64,000 nucleotides of DNA from Stieleria tagensis (lineage in GTDB: Bacteria > Planctomycetota > Planctomycetia > Pirellulales > Pirellulaceae): positions 62,001 through 126,000 of the forward strand of contig NZ_JAMYFE010000027.1 in NCBI RefSeq assembly GCF_024129865.1. The letters are read 5' to 3'. Of the stretch, positions 48,075 to 58,984 are shown in pieces. The notes beneath the pieces are model-generated. The model had not been told where the DNA came from and did not search any database. It worked only from the letters and a program-made list of their open reading frames with translations. A program made the position numbers and the translations under genes. Position 1 is the first letter of the stretch. Each line of letters starts with the position of its first letter.

Positions 48075-50801
48075 CTAGGCGACGAGTTCTTCGGTGGTAA
48101 TGTCGTAAACGAATTGGTCATCTTGCATGTCGATTGCGATCTTGGAGATCGTTTTGCCTTCGGCGAGCTGCGCCAACACCTGAGCCGACAATTCGGGCAA
48201 TAGGGATCGGTTCAAGATGTGATCGACGTTGCGTGCTCCCGTATCGACTTCGGTGCACCGATTGCGAATGGCATCAACCACGGCATCGGTGAACGTGAAC
48301 TCGGCGCCGTAGCTTTCCGACACTCGGCGACAGACTTTGCCCAATTTCAGACGAATGATACTTTCCATCACTTCGTCGCTGAGGGGGTAATAGGGAATGA
48401 TGCTCAAGCGGCCAAGAAATGCCGGCTTAAACGTCTTGAGCAACTCGGGGAAGACCGCTTCGATGAAGCCGTCCGGATCCGGCATCGTGTCTTCGTCGGC
48501 ACACAAGCTTTTGATCAAGTCGGTTCCAGCGTTGGTGGTCATGATGATCACGGTATTTTTGAAATCAATGTCACGCCCCTCCCCGTCTTTCATTTGTCCC
48601 TTGTCGAACACTTGATAGAACACATCTTGAACTCCGCCATGAGCTTTTTCCATCTCGTCCAACAACACGACCGAGTAAGGTTTACGGCGGACGGCTTCGG
48701 TCAACACACCGCCTTCGCCATAGCCGACATAGCCGGGGGGCGATCCCATCAATAGCGACACTTTGTGTTCTTCTTTGAACTCGGACATGTTGATCGTTGT
48801 CATGTTTTGTTCGCCGCCGTAGAGCAAATTGGCAAGCGTGATGGCGGTTTCTGTTTTTCCGACGCCACTAGTCCCGGCTAACAAAAACACGCCGATCGGC
48901 GTGCGTGGGTCTCGCAATTGGGCTCGGCTGGTTCGAATACTTTGCGCAATGCGTTCCAACGCATGAGATTGTCCGACGATCGAACGTTCCATCAGTTGCT
49001 TTAGATTCAATACGGTTTTAATCTCATTACTGACCATCCGTCCGACGGGAATTCCGGTCCAGGCGGCAACGGTTTGAGCGATGGCTCCCGCGTCGACACA
49101 AGGGAACATCAACGGTTGATCGCCTTGCACCTGTTTCAATTCCTTTTCCGCAGCGGCCAGTTCTGTTTTCCACTGGGCAATCTGTTCCTCCGTCGGTGGT
49201 TCAGCAACTTGCGGTGCCGCTTCGGCATCGGCAGGCGGTGTTTCCAAAGTGTCACCGGTCAATGGATCGCCGGCCAAGCAGGCTCGCAGATCTTTAATCG
49301 ATGCGACAAGCGATTTTTCGGTCTCCCATTGTGCGTCGAGTGACTTGAGCGTGGCTTGGTTTTCCACCTTTGCTTCTTCGGCCGTGGCGATCGCATCCGC
49401 GTGGTCGGCACCGGTTTGCTGTTCCCGATTCAGAATTCGCAGTGCAACGTCCAATTGGTCGCGTCTTCGCTGGGCGTCTTCGATCGCCGGCGGTGTCGAT
49501 GACTGACTCAATTGGATTCGAGCGCACGCGGTATCGAGCAGACTGACAGCTTTATCGGGCAATTGACGCCCACTGATGTAGCGATTGGACAACTTGACCG
49601 CTTCCACCACCGCTTCGTTCATGATGATGACGCCATGGTGTTTCTCCAGTGTTTCCACCAGGCCTCGCATCATTTCGATCGCAGTCGGTTCATCTGGTTC
49701 TTCGACTTTGACGACCTGAAATCGCCGTGCCAGGGCAGCATCCTTTTCAAAGTACTTTTTATATTCGGCCCAGGTCGTCGCCGCGATCGTCCGAAGTTCG
49801 CCGCGCGCCAACGCCGGTTTTAGCAGATTTGCCGCGTCGCCTTGCCCGGCTTGTCCTCCCGCACCGATCATGGTGTGGGCTTCGTCAATGAACAAAATGA
49901 TGGGAGTCGGGGAACCCTTGACCTCATCGATCACGCCACGCAGCCGATTCTCAAATTCGCCCTTCATTCCCGCCCCGGCTTGAAGCAGGCCCAAGTCGAG
50001 TGTGCGAACGCTTACGCCCTGGATCGCGTCGGGAACATCACCGGCAGCGACGCGCAGAGCAAACCCTTCCACCACAGCGGTCTTTCCCACGCCTGCTTCG
50101 CCGGTCAAAATCGGGTTGTTTTGGCGACGTCGGGTCAGGATGTCGATGATTTGGCGGATCTCGGGGTCACGTCCGAGAACCGGATCGATTTCACCGGCTG
50201 CGGCGCGGGCGGTTAGGTCAATCGTGAACTGGTCGAGCGACGGTGTTTTGGTAGGTCCGGTTTTGGGTTTCCCTGAACCGGACGCTGACGCACCGGCGGC
50301 ACCGCTTGCCATTGGCACATGAGATTCATCGCTGTCGGCAAACAGCGTCCCAAAATCTTTGATCAACGCATCGCCATTGATGGAATCAAATTCATCCGAT
50401 GCGTCACGTGCGAGCGGGCGTAGTGCGGTCGATGTCAGGAGTGCAATCAGCAGGTGACCGGAACGAATCTGGGCGACATTGTGGTCGACCGAGCCGAACA
50501 GCCAAGATTCACGAATCAGATCCACGACGTTAGGCGAGAGTGCGGGGGGGCGTCCGTTTCCCGTTTTGAATCGGTCGATTGCGCGATTCAAGTCGGCCGT
50601 CAGAGCGGCCAGATCGACGCCGGATGATTTGGCTGCGATCGTCAAATCGCAGCGTTGGTTTTCCAACAGTTTTAACAACCAATGCTCGACTTCGATGTTG
50701 TAGTTTGTTCGCGACAGACACAGTCCCGCGGCCGATTCCAAAGCCGTTCGGCAGGTGTCGTTTAGTTTTCCGACCAGTTCTTTGAGATTGATTTGTGCCA
50801 T
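48075..50801 (-). CDS. tssH: T6SS ATPase TssH (ClpV)
   Basis: A 908-residue AAA+ unfoldase that disassembles the contracted T6SS sheath for reuse. The N-terminal Clp-N domain (about 10-150, [21 protein letters not shown]) carries the ClpV-type helix for TssC recognition. The first AAA+ module has Walker A GEAGVGKT (234-241); a coiled middle domain (about 400-560) follows; the second AAA+ module has GTSGVGKT (643-650) and [12 protein letters not shown] Ser/Gly/Lys linker (about 163-190) is typical of ClpV rather than ClpB. It is the last gene of the T6SS run, 44 bases after tssG. Confidence 0.93.
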   Translation of the reverse strand: MAQINLKELVGKLNDTCRTALESAAGLCLSRTNYNIEVEHWLLKLLENQRCDLTIAAKSSGVDLAALTADLNRAIDRFKTGNGRPPALSPNVVDLIRESWLFGSVDHNVAQIRSGHLLIALLTSTALRPLARDASDEFDSINGDALIKDFGTLFADSDESHVPMASGAAGASASGSGKPKTGPTKTPSLDQFTIDLTARAAAGEIDPVLGRDPEIRQIIDILTRRRQNNPILTGEAGVGKTAVVEGFALRVAAGDVPDAIQGVSVRTLDLGLLQAGAGMKGEFENRLRGVIDEVKGSPTPIILFIDEAHTMIGAGGQAGQGDAANLLKPALARGELRTIAATTWAEYKKYFEKDAALARRFQVVKVEEPDEPTAIEMMRGLVETLEKHHGVIIMNEAVVEAVKLSNRYISGRQLPDKAVSLLDTACARIQLSQSSTPPAIEDAQRRRDQLDVALRILNREQQTGADHADAIATAEEAKVENQATLKSLDAQWETEKSLVASIKDLRACLAGDPLTGDTLETPPADAEAAPQVAEPPTEEQIAQWKTELAAAEKELKQVQGDQPLMFPCVDAGAIAQTVAAWTGIPVGRMVSNEIKTVLNLKQLMERSIVGQSHALERIAQSIRTSRAQLRDPRTPIGVFLLAGTSGVGKTETAITLANLLYGGEQNMTTINMSEFKEEHKVSLLMGSPPGYVGYGEGGVLTEAVRRKPYSVVLLDEMEKAHGGVQDVFYQVFDKGQMKDGEGRDIDFKNTVIIMTTNAGTDLIKSLCADEDTMPDPDGFIEAVFPELLKTFKPAFLGRLSIIPYYPLSDEVMESIIRLKLGKVCRRVSESYGAEFTFTDAVVDAIRNRCTEVDTGARNVDHILNRSLLPELSAQVLAQLAEGKTISKIAIDMQDDQFVYDITTEELVA

Positions 50802-50845
50802 GATTGAATCAAACGTCGTGAGTCGATTGTGAGAAGAAAGAGGGG

Positions 50846-52003
50846 TTAACGCGTTGGGGCGCCGTCGTGATGAAACACGGCATCGTCACTGTCTCGTTGA
50901 GGCGGCGTGCTGCAAAGCCAAGTGTTCCATCCCAGATGTGGTGGACAGATTGGTTCGGCGGCGGGTTGCGCCGCGTGCGCGGGATCAGGGGAAGCGAGTT
51001 GACAGCGGGGGATTTGATCTGCCATCAAGATCACTTGCAAATCGAAGTCAAACTCCAGACCGACATAGCTGCGGATGAATTGACAAATCCGTACCAATGA
51101 ATCACCGGTCGGCATCAGACGTGCAAATTGTGGCCAAGTGACAGGGCCAATCTGAATTCGGAATTTGGAACCGGGATCCCATGTACGGCCGCCCAGAATG
51201 GTGTCGATCCCCATTCGGCTATGCCCATCGACCGCGCCCAAGCGAGAGCGTTCTGACGGCGGTAGCACCAACCATTGCCCGAACAGGGAGAGGACTTTGA
51301 CGGGAAGTTCCAGGTAGTCATTGACCATTGCAGCGAGTGATTCGGCTGTCGGGCGATCAACGAACAAACCTCCGTAGTAAACGCAGGCGTCGTCTGTCGC
51401 CTCCAAGCGGTTGCGGACCAGGGTGGTGCCGCGGCCGACCAAACTGAGCAAGGTTTCACGAATCAAATCGCTGCGTGGATCGTTCTCACGACGACTGTTT
51501 TCGCAGCCGGCCGGTAGAAAGTACTTCTCCCACGCGCGATAAAAGAACGACAGTTGTCGGTGGGAGAACATGTCGTAAAAGTCACGCATCGCGTAATCTT
51601 TGGCATGAACTCGGTCGATCACACGTTGCGTGTAATGGTTCGGCAATGCACCGGCTGGTCCGGTGATGCCCCAAAATGCTACCTCCAACTGCACCGGAAC
51701 GTCGTCCCTATCGTGGCCTTCGACCACACGACTGCTCGCTGGTTGCAGCGAAACAATTTCCGCCGGCGCAAAACCGAGCGCGGCTTGCATGCGAAACCGA
51801 ACCGGTTCTTCGGCAATATTACAGACCGTTCCCAGTCGGCCGGTTCGCAACGCAATCCCGTTTTGTGAGGTGCGGGAATTCGGATCGCCAGCCGAGGCGC
51901 GAGAGAGCAACAATCGCACTGCTTGAAAGAACGTGAATCGAAACGGCTCGTCGGCGAGCCGATCACTCACAGAAACGTTTGTCTTCCTGATCGAGCCGGC
52001 CAT
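50846..52003 (-). CDS. tssG: T6SS baseplate protein TssG
   Basis: A 385-residue baseplate wedge component. Family hallmarks are visible: FRFTFFQAVRLLLSR near the N-terminus, VRFRMQAALGFAPAEIVSL, LEVAFWGITGPAGALPNHYTQ, then RDFYDMFSHRQLSFFYRAWEKY and GRTTLV-type helices, ending with a disordered Pro/Ala-rich tail. TssG pairs with two TssF copies in the wedge. The start overlaps the end of tssF by 37 bases, which supports co-translation. ATG 52003 is the natural start. Confidence 0.9.
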   Translation of the reverse strand: MAGSIRKTNVSVSDRLADEPFRFTFFQAVRLLLSRASAGDPNSRTSQNGIALRTGRLGTVCNIAEEPVRFRMQAALGFAPAEIVSLQPASSRVVEGHDRDDVPVQLEVAFWGITGPAGALPNHYTQRVIDRVHAKDYAMRDFYDMFSHRQLSFFYRAWEKYFLPAGCENSRRENDPRSDLIRETLLSLVGRGTTLVRNRLEATDDACVYYGGLFVDRPTAESLAAMVNDYLELPVKVLSLFGQWLVLPPSERSRLGAVDGHSRMGIDTILGGRTWDPGSKFRIQIGPVTWPQFARLMPTGDSLVRICQFIRSYVGLEFDFDLQVILMADQIPRCQLASPDPAHAAQPAAEPICPPHLGWNTWLCSTPPQRDSDDAVFHHDGAPTR

Positions 52004-53808
52004 CGTGCAATCTCTTGCTCACGCAAACTGCTGCGAAGTGTTGTTCGGGTAAATGAGTTGATGGAAGCATAGAGCGACAGAAATCGCTCCAGGACTGATC
52101 CCAGCAGATAGGCGCCGCCGCTGCTAAGGCGTTCTTCATCGATCAAAAGGTCGATGTCCAATCCGCGACAGAGTGTTGATCCACCCGAAGGCGTCTGACA
52201 TCGGGCGACGCCGGGACGGCTAACCACCGAACGGATGGAATCGATCCGCTGCTGCGTGTCACCCTGTCCGATAAAATCATACAGGCCTAAAATCTCGCGG
52301 ATCGCCGCGGCACCTTCGCCCGAATTGAATAATGAAACATGGCCCAATGACAGATGGCTGATCAATCGCCAATACGTGCCTTTTCCAAGCGACGGGCGCT
52401 GCGTGACTCGTGGTTGAGTGACGCACTTGGGCGGTTCCAAAGGTCCGCCACGAACGAGTTGAAGCTTGGGCCGACCGCCGCCAAACTCCAATCGTTGGGG
52501 AAGATTGCGACTGGTGCATAAAGCGCGAACGTCCAACACCGTGCCGTCGCTTTGGTCTGGGTGGAAATCCAAATCGACCAACGACAAATACATTTCTGTG
52601 GCGATGTCGTGCGCGCCACTGCTGAGTTCTGATGGGCGTCGGTGTTGGTGATAAAACCCTCGGCGCTGGCGTTGTTCTCCCGCGTGACGAATCGAATAAA
52701 ATGGGTGGTACACCTTTTCATCACGCTGCGAATCAATCGCTGTCACACTTGAAATTCCATGAACTTCGAATGCCCGTGGTTGGCGAGCATCCGGGACCAC
52801 CCGATACTCTGGCGTCGCATGGGTGACACGGATCGGTTCACATCGATGTTCAAATAAGTTGACGACCGGTGTGCAACCCGTTCGAATTGTGTCCCGATCA
52901 ACAAACTGCTCGACCGCGCCGACGTGTCGTTTCAACAGCACAAATAGATGCAGTGATTGATCAAACCCGGACAACTGCTGTGCCTGAATTCCACGTACGT
53001 CGAAGAACATGAATTTTTCGGGTGCGGCAAAATATTCGGTCAACAGCCGATAGCCACTGAAGGTTCTCGGTTGATCCGGAAACAGACATTCGTCGGCTTC
53101 GAATCCGAGTGCCGCGATTGACTGGGGACTCAATCGGATCGGGTTGGGATCATTCACCGACCGCGCCAAGAGCACTTCAATGGCATCGTTGTTGACCAGT
53201 TCGTACAAGTCCATCGCGGCGTAGGAAATTCCGCGAATGAAAAATCGCAGATGATCAATCTCCATCGATTCCACTTTGATGCCGTCTCGAAAGCTATCAA
53301 GTTGCACGTGCAAAACCGATTCGGCCTTGGCCAATAGCGGTGACGGCGGACACTGAAAGGGCTGGCATTTGTAGGTTGCGTTGGCCACCGATAGTGGAAA
53401 CAACTGAATCGGATAAACCGTTCGATACTGGCATGATCCGTCTTCGGTCGATTCGGTCTGCAGACTCTCTCCGGCAGCGATCTCGTATCCCCCAACCAGA
53501 TCCGCCTGACGTCGATCGAGCGCGAATTCAACGATGGCGGTCGATGGAACGGGCGCCAAATAGTGCGGATACAAGACGCCTAGCAAGGCGTGCGTGATTT
53601 CGGGGAAATCATCGTCCAGTTTCATTCGAGTGCGAGCGGCTAACAGCGCAAACGACTCGATGATTCGCGACACATGCGGATCTTCTGATAAATCGTCGCC
53701 CAATCGCAATCGGGAGGCGATCTTTGGATGCTCCTGGGCAAATTCAGCGCCGAAACGACGCAGATATTGCAGTTCATCGTTGTAATAGGGGAGCAATCGG
53801 TCCGTCAT
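51967..53808 (-). CDS. tssF: T6SS baseplate protein TssF
   Basis: A 613-residue baseplate wedge protein. The N-terminus DRLLPYYNDELQYLRRFGAEFAQEHPKIASRL and the following DPHVSRIIESFALLAARTRMKLDDDFPEITHALLGVLYPHYLAPVPS are the classic TssF opening. Central parts (RLLTEYFAAPEKFMFFDVRG) and the C-terminal region (CRGLDIDLLIDEERLSSGGAYLLGSVLERFLSLYASINSFTRT) also fit. Its start overlaps the tssE stop by ATGA (53805-53808). Confidence 0.93.
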   Translation of the reverse strand: MTDRLLPYYNDELQYLRRFGAEFAQEHPKIASRLRLGDDLSEDPHVSRIIESFALLAARTRMKLDDDFPEITHALLGVLYPHYLAPVPSTAIVEFALDRRQADLVGGYEIAAGESLQTESTEDGSCQYRTVYPIQLFPLSVANATYKCQPFQCPPSPLLAKAESVLHVQLDSFRDGIKVESMEIDHLRFFIRGISYAAMDLYELVNNDAIEVLLARSVNDPNPIRLSPQSIAALGFEADECLFPDQPRTFSGYRLLTEYFAAPEKFMFFDVRGIQAQQLSGFDQSLHLFVLLKRHVGAVEQFVDRDTIRTGCTPVVNLFEHRCEPIRVTHATPEYRVVPDARQPRAFEVHGISSVTAIDSQRDEKVYHPFYSIRHAGEQRQRRGFYHQHRRPSELSSGAHDIATEMYLSLVDLDFHPDQSDGTVLDVRALCTSRNLPQRLEFGGGRPKLQLVRGGPLEPPKCVTQPRVTQRPSLGKGTYWRLISHLSLGHVSLFNSGEGAAAIREILGLYDFIGQGDTQQRIDSIRSVVSRPGVARCQTPSGGSTLCRGLDIDLLIDEERLSSGGAYLLGSVLERFLSLYASINSFTRTTLRSSLREQEIARWPARSGRQTFL

Positions 53809-54299
53809 CTTCGTACTCCTTTGACCGAGAAATCTCCGCTGGTTGCATCTAGCTTGCTGTCATAAATGACCGGTTCGGGCGCCGGGTCTATTTTCAACAT
53901 CGCATCGATTCGAAATCGTAACGCTCGATCGGTGGGATCATTGGTGTCGGCCAAGGCGACACGAATTTTTGTCAATCGCGGTTCGAAGGTCTCAATCGCA
54001 CGGGTCAACAGACGCCGCAACGTTTCCTGCTGTTGGCGGGATCCGGTGTTGATACCGACGCAATCGGGAATGCCGTAGGCAAACAAGGATTGATCGAGCT
54101 CTGTTAAGTCAGGCGGCCAACTCGTTGCACGGCAGCGCGTATTGAGTAGTGCTTGCAGATCGCGTCCCACGCTCTCCTTCATCTGCTGCAGAACCTGAGT
54201 CCGATTCATCGGTGATTCCGTGCGCCGGTGCGGCTCCAGATCGATCAAGCGATCCAGCACACTGGGAATCAACGGACGGTCATTGGGCAGACGCGACAT
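53805..54299 (-). CDS. tssE: T6SS baseplate protein TssE (gp25-like)
   Basis: From ATG 54299 (MSRLPNDRPLIPSVLDRLID) this is 164 residues, the usual TssE size; a longer frame upstream lies within tagJ and is a shadow. The gp25/lysozyme-like fold shows in the central VGRDLQALLNTR and LDQSLFAYGIPDCVGIN and in the conserved tail IETFEPRLTKIRVAL. TssE nucleates sheath assembly at the baseplate. It lies 10 bases after tagJ and overlaps tssF. Confidence 0.9.
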   Translation of the reverse strand: MSRLPNDRPLIPSVLDRLIDLEPHRRTESPMNRTQVLQQMKESVGRDLQALLNTRCRATSWPPDLTELDQSLFAYGIPDCVGINTGSRQQQETLRRLLTRAIETFEPRLTKIRVALADTNDPTDRALRFRIDAMLKIDPAPEPVIYDSKLDATSGDFSVKGVRR

Positions 54300-54309
54300 G
54301 AAAGTTCGT

Positions 54310-55116
54310 TTACTCTTTCCGTTCGATGGACTGGAGTTGCATGATGGGCATGTCTTGGTCGCCAACCAACAGCGTTTTCTGACCGCGGCCACGAACGATT
54401 TCCGAGTCGGTTTGCACCCAATCGGTGCCACGCCCGAGCCGCAGATTTGCGTCGGACGACTGGTTCGGATCGGGATCGAGATAAATTGCCGGCACGTAGA
54501 CTTCACCGTCCGGGCCCGATTCAATCGACAACGTCGCTTGCCGCCACAAAAGATCCAAGGGGCGTTTGGGCGGCTGCATCTCCAGTGTTAAAATCTGATT
54601 CCAGTCGACCCAAAAATATTTGCCGGTTGTTGTGAACACTTCCAACACTGGTGACAGTAGATCATCCAGATCACGCAACTCGTCAATCGCCTGGCCGTTG
54701 ACTGTGACGGTCGTGTTCAGATTGGGAGTGTCCATCAACGGTGAAAGCACCTTGGCCGCTGCGGTCGAGTCGCCGCTGCGAACGAGGGTCAGTGCTTGTA
54801 GATGCGCTTGCAGCTTCTCGGACGGCTGTCCCAGGAATTCCGGCACCCGGCCTTGGTAAAAACACTCACGTCGGGCCAATTCCCCGCGAATCAATTGACG
54901 CCACAACGCGGCACCCAACGCCGCTTGCGCGTCTTGATTGCTGACAGTGTCCAGTTGTCGATCGGCGCGATCCAAATTGCCAGCGATGCATGAGAGTTCT
55001 GCCAAACGAAATCGCAATCCGACATCGGCTGGTTTGGCTTTCACCTGCGCCAACGCAGAATCGACGGCATCGTCGATTTGCCCTGCTTGATACAACTCCA
55101 TCGGAGTGCTTGTCAT
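54310..55116 (-). CDS. tagJ: T6SS accessory protein TagJ (ImpE/SciE family)
   Basis: A 268-residue cytoplasmic protein of the ImpE family. The N-terminal half is TPR-like (MELYQAGQIDDAVDSALAQVKAKPADVGLRFRLAELSCIAGNLDRADRQL). The C-terminal half has the diagnostic DLDDLLSPVLEVFTTTGKYFWVDWNQI and ends in a small beta-rich part. In Pseudomonas the homologue binds TssB and ClpV and influences sheath disassembly. Together with ClpV and two TssC-family genes this suggests a regulated sheath-recycling branch. It sits between the second tssC and tssE. Confidence 0.85.
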   Translation of the reverse strand: MTSTPMELYQAGQIDDAVDSALAQVKAKPADVGLRFRLAELSCIAGNLDRADRQLDTVSNQDAQAALGAALWRQLIRGELARRECFYQGRVPEFLGQPSEKLQAHLQALTLVRSGDSTAAAKVLSPLMDTPNLNTTVTVNGQAIDELRDLDDLLSPVLEVFTTTGKYFWVDWNQILTLEMQPPKRPLDLLWRQATLSIESGPDGEVYVPAIYLDPDPNQSSDANLRLGRGTDWVQTDSEIVRGRGQKTLLVGDQDMPIMQLQSIERKE

Positions 55117-55158
55117 GATCGAAACCGCGTTCTGGGGGTGGTTGATTATCGAGGGATT

Positions 55159-56736
55159 TTACGTTCGGCCGATTCGCGTTTGTAAACGTACGCTTCCGAC
55201 CATTTCGTCCAGTTCATAGTGCGGGGCGAGCCGCATCACACAGAAAAATGAACCGGGGTTTCCGGGGTCGGGCTGGACCGTGATGTTGGCTTCGCGCAGC
55301 GGTTTACGACTTTTGACATCGGCGCTGGCTTCGCGATCGGCGGTGACGTAGTCGATGATCCAGTCGTATAAAATGCGTTGTAAATCATCGGCGGTCGAAA
55401 ACGACCCTGTCTTGGTCCGGGCAATGACTTTGACGTAATGAGCGAACCGTGACACGGTCAACATATAGGGCAGCATCGCACTGATTTTGGCATTGGTGTT
55501 TGCATCAGCGGTGTCGTACGTTTTTGGACGTTGTAATGATTGCCCGCTGGCAAACACAGCCATTGGCGTGTCTTTGCAATCACACAGGGGCAACAACCCC
55601 AGATCACTTAGCTGGCGTTCCAAGCTATCGGTCACGGTGACTTCGGTGATCGGTCGTGGGATCACACCTCGCGCATCAGTCGGGAAACTGAGTGCCGGCA
55701 AATCGGACACCAATCCGCCACCGTCGACGTCTTGGCGTAAACCGCGGACGTCGGCCAGCCAACCGCTGTCAGCAAACGAGCGCATCAGCACCGCAGCATA
55801 GGCATATCCGGGATTGCCCCAAAGATAAGCATTGCCATCAGGCCGGCTGACATCTTCCTGAAAGACAAATCGGTCAATGCGACTGCCGTCATCTTCGTAG
55901 GGGCCGCGCATTAAGATCCGTGGCAGCACCATCGCGAGGAAACGAGAATCTTCGTCGTCTCGCAAGGCATTCCATTTTAAATAATCCGGACGCGACAACC
56001 GGGCTGCGTGATCCCGTGTGATTTGCAGTTCGGCAAAACTTTCCAAATCCAGTAACTCGGGACTGGCGGCCAACAGGATGGGGCAGAATGAACTGGCCGC
56101 GACACCGGCCAGTGAACGCAGCACCGACAAATCATCGGTGGGACGCTCGGCCGAAACGCGCGGATGCACGTCGTAGTCACCGACGAGAACGCCGAATGGT
56201 TCTCCGCCGGGGGAACCGAACTCTTCTTCGTAGACTTTCTTGAAGACCGAACTTTGGTCAAACTCAACCGAGCGTTCAAAGTCTTTTTCCAGTTCTTTCC
56301 AGCGTGCCGACAGGACCCGCACGCGAATCATCGGGTCACTTTCCAGATCCGCCCGATGCACCAGGAACGCTAATCCACGCCAAGACGATTCCAGGCGTTG
56401 GAATTTCGGATGATGCAGGATTGCGTTGACCTGATCGCACAGCAATCGATCGATCTCGGCGATGTCCATCGCCAATCGAGCCAACAGGGATTCTTTTTCG
56501 CTTAGTCGATCATCGTCACGCCACTCGGCACCGAGCCAATGACCGAGCGAATCGGCCACGGTTGTTGCGGACAAAAAAGCACTCAGCGAGGCCGTGGGTC
56601 GGCCTGTGGTACCGGCCGAGGTCGATGACTCGATAGACGTCGTCGGGTCCGCCTCAAGCACCCGCTGCAGCAAAGCGTCGGCGAGCGGAGCAGCGGTCGG
56701 CGACGCGTCGTTAGATTGAAACTCGGCACGCGACAT
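55159..56736 (-). CDS. Second TssC-family sheath protein (TssC paralogue)
   Basis: A 525-residue protein with the TssC (VipB/ImpC) fold: MDIAEIDRLLCDQVNAILHHPKFQRLESSWRGLAFLV, PFGVLVGDYDV, LSVLRSLAGVAASSFCPILLAASPELL and the C-terminal MLPYMLTVSRFAHYVKVIARTKTGSF. It differs from the neighbouring canonical TssC by a longer Ser/Thr/Ala-rich N-terminus and many substitutions. Tandem TssC-family proteins (for example ImpC/ImpD in rhizobia) occur in other T6SS clusters. The paralogue may cap the sheath, mark the baseplate end or form mixed sheaths; its role here is unknown. It lies 15 bases from tssC. Confidence 0.85.
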   Translation of the reverse strand: MSRAEFQSNDASPTAAPLADALLQRVLEADPTTSIESSTSAGTTGRPTASLSAFLSATTVADSLGHWLGAEWRDDDRLSEKESLLARLAMDIAEIDRLLCDQVNAILHHPKFQRLESSWRGLAFLVHRADLESDPMIRVRVLSARWKELEKDFERSVEFDQSSVFKKVYEEEFGSPGGEPFGVLVGDYDVHPRVSAERPTDDLSVLRSLAGVAASSFCPILLAASPELLDLESFAELQITRDHAARLSRPDYLKWNALRDDEDSRFLAMVLPRILMRGPYEDDGSRIDRFVFQEDVSRPDGNAYLWGNPGYAYAAVLMRSFADSGWLADVRGLRQDVDGGGLVSDLPALSFPTDARGVIPRPITEVTVTDSLERQLSDLGLLPLCDCKDTPMAVFASGQSLQRPKTYDTADANTNAKISAMLPYMLTVSRFAHYVKVIARTKTGSFSTADDLQRILYDWIIDYVTADREASADVKSRKPLREANITVQPDPGNPGSFFCVMRLAPHYELDEMVGSVRLQTRIGRT

Positions 56737-56751
56737 CGTGGCTTGGTACTT

Positions 56752-58248
56752 TTAACCACCAAGCTTAGGAATACTGGCGACCATCCGCATGCTGGTTGTC
56801 AATTCTTCCATTTGTAGCCAAGGTCGCATCCAGGCGACTGCGTTGTACGAACCGGGCTTGCCTGGAATCTCTTTGACTTCCACGCGAGCGTCGGCCAACG
56901 GGTATCGGGCACGCACGTCGCCGGGCGGATTGGGGTCGCTGGTTACATAGTTGTGAATCCAGCGATCCAACCAAGCTTCGCAGTCGCTGGCCTCCATGAA
57001 CGATCCGATTTTGTCGCGACCGAGCACCTTCAGGTAATGCGAAAACCGACTGGTCGCCATCATGTAAGGCAATCGAGCGCTGATCGCAGCGTTGGCGGTG
57101 GCTTCCGGACGATCGTACAATTTCGGTTTTTGCGCCGTTTGGGCACCGAAGAACACGGAATAGTCGGTGTTCTTAAAATGGCACAGGGGCAGAAAACCAA
57201 GATCGCTGAGTTCTTTTTCGCGGCGGTCGGTGATGGCGATTTCGGTGGGACACTTCAAATCCATGTCGCCGTCATCGGCTTTGAAAATGTAGGACGGCAA
57301 TCCTTCGACCTTGCCACCATTTTCGACGCCACGGATCGCGGTACAAAACCCTGTCTTGGCAAACGCATCGGTCAATTTTGTACCGAGTACATAGGCCGTG
57401 TTCATCCAACAGAATTCATCGTGCGCGACGTGAACTGATTCACCTTTTTTGCCCACGGGGACTTCTTCATAGGCGAATTCATCAATCGTTTTGGTGTTCG
57501 CACCGTAAGGCAATCGGGCCAGCGTGCGAGGCATGGTGAGCACGCAGAATCGGCTGTCTTCGCTCTCTCGAAAGCTTTTCCATTTGGTGTATTCAGCGGA
57601 ATCAAAGATCCGCGCCAAATCACGTGGTTTGGACAATTCCGTCCATTCATCGAAGCCAAACAGTTGTGGCGCGGTCGCGGAGATGAAGGGGCAGAACGCC
57701 GACGCGGCAATGCCACTGACGTTGGTCAATAGATCGATGTCTTCGGGATGATTGGTGAATTCATAATCACCGATCAGCGCGCCGTAGGGGGCGCCACCGG
57801 GAGTCCCAAATTCGTCTTCGTAGATCTTTTTGAACAATTGGCTTTGATCGAACTCGATCGCTCGATCCATGTCCTTGAACAGTTCACGCTTGTCGCAATT
57901 GAGGACTCGGATTTTCAACGAATCGCCGGTTTCGCTGTTCATCACCAAATGTTGGAGACCACGCCACGAACCTTCCAATTTCTGGAATTTTTCGTTGTGC
58001 ATGATCGCAGCCAACTGAGTGCTCATTTTCGCATCGATCGCATCGATTGCGGCATTGATCGAACGCATCACGTCCTTGTCAAACGTGACGGTTCCTTTCA
58101 GAGCTTCCTCGGTCAGGGTCTTGATCAATTCTTCGGCGCGGGAACGCTCGGTCTTTTTGGTCGCCGCGATCGCGGTCTCCAATAAACTGGTGCTATTCTC
58201 GGTCGTGGTTTGCTCGGCGGCTTGGCCTTGCGTCTCACCGGAACTCAT
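56752..58248 (-). CDS. tssC: T6SS sheath protein TssC (VipB)
   Basis: A 498-residue large sheath subunit, the usual length. Hallmarks are [90 protein letters not shown], the conserved [33 protein letters not shown] and [27 protein letters not shown]. With TssB it forms the contractile tube. It lies 70 bases after tssB and 15 before its paralogue. Confidence 0.94.
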   Translation of the reverse strand: MSSGETQGQAAEQTTTENSTSLLETAIAATKKTERSRAEELIKTLTEEALKGTVTFDKDVMRSINAAIDAIDAKMSTQLAAIMHNEKFQKLEGSWRGLQHLVMNSETGDSLKIRVLNCDKRELFKDMDRAIEFDQSQLFKKIYEDEFGTPGGAPYGALIGDYEFTNHPEDIDLLTNVSGIAASAFCPFISATAPQLFGFDEWTELSKPRDLARIFDSAEYTKWKSFRESEDSRFCVLTMPRTLARLPYGANTKTIDEFAYEEVPVGKKGESVHVAHDEFCWMNTAYVLGTKLTDAFAKTGFCTAIRGVENGGKVEGLPSYIFKADDGDMDLKCPTEIAITDRREKELSDLGFLPLCHFKNTDYSVFFGAQTAQKPKLYDRPEATANAAISARLPYMMATSRFSHYLKVLGRDKIGSFMEASDCEAWLDRWIHNYVTSDPNPPGDVRARYPLADARVEVKEIPGKPGSYNAVAWMRPWLQMEELTTSMRMVASIPKLGG

Positions 58249-58318
58249 GGCGAGGTGACTCCTAACAAGCGGTTGGTTGAATCAGATTGAAAGAAAACGC
58301 ATCCGTACCGGCGGCGGA

Positions 58319-58825
58319 CTACTCGTCCGTTTCCACACCCAGTTCACCGGAGAGCTGCTTGAGTTGATCGCTATTGCTGAGCACTTGCTCAAGAACATTT
58401 TCCAGATCGTCGCTGCGATCAATCTTGGTCGCCAAGTCACGCAACTTGTCGCGTGTTTCCATCAGTTTTTTGAGCGGATCGACCTTTTCCACCACATTGG
58501 CTGGCGCGAAGTCGTCCATGGATTTGAATTCCAAATTGACCGACATTTCGGTGCCGTCACCGGCCAGCGTGTTTTCGACGCGCATGTTCAAACCAGGCGT
58601 CATACGCTGAAGCACGTCGTTGAAATTGTCGCGATCGATTTGGATGAATTTGCGATCTTTCAACGGCTTCAACTTGGATGTCGGATCGCCCGAAAAATCA
58701 CCCATCACACCGACCACAAATGGCAACTCTTTGACGAGCTGTGCACCTTCGGTCTCCACCTCATAGGTGATGTGTACCCGAGGTTTACGAACACGATTCA
58801 ACTTCTGTTGTTGGCTTTCAGCCAT
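58319..58825 (-). CDS. tssB: T6SS sheath protein TssB (VipA)
   Basis: A 168-residue small sheath subunit, starting at ATG 58825 ([23 protein letters not shown]), which matches the conserved TssB N-terminus; a longer frame upstream has no family character. Further hallmarks are [14 protein letters not shown] and the [16 protein letters not shown] section. The C-terminal acidic helix pairs with TssC. A 159-base gap to tssA, larger than elsewhere in the run, may hold a second promoter; it contains a small hairpin (CCGTAA-GTGCTT-TTACGG) without a T tract. Confidence 0.93.
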   Translation of the reverse strand: MAESQQQKLNRVRKPRVHITYEVETEGAQLVKELPFVVGVMGDFSGDPTSKLKPLKDRKFIQIDRDNFNDVLQRMTPGLNMRVENTLAGDGTEMSVNLEFKSMDDFAPANVVEKVDPLKKLMETRDKLRDLATKIDRSDDLENVLEQVLSNSDQLKQLSGELGVETDE

Positions 58826-58984
58826 CTCGAATTCTCCAGACACGCAAATTGCACGGGGCAAACGGAACCCCCAACCACCCGGTTGTAAATCCTGGCCGCC
58901 CCCCACGCAAGCTTTGGCAGGCGGCTATCCGTCAAGAAAGCCGTAAAAGCACTTACGGTGACGATGATCCCGGTCGAGCCCAGA

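Noticed and set aside
54300-54524. N-terminal extension of TssE
   Set aside because: Lies inside tagJ and is Arg/Ser/Cys-rich; TssE similarity starts at 54299.
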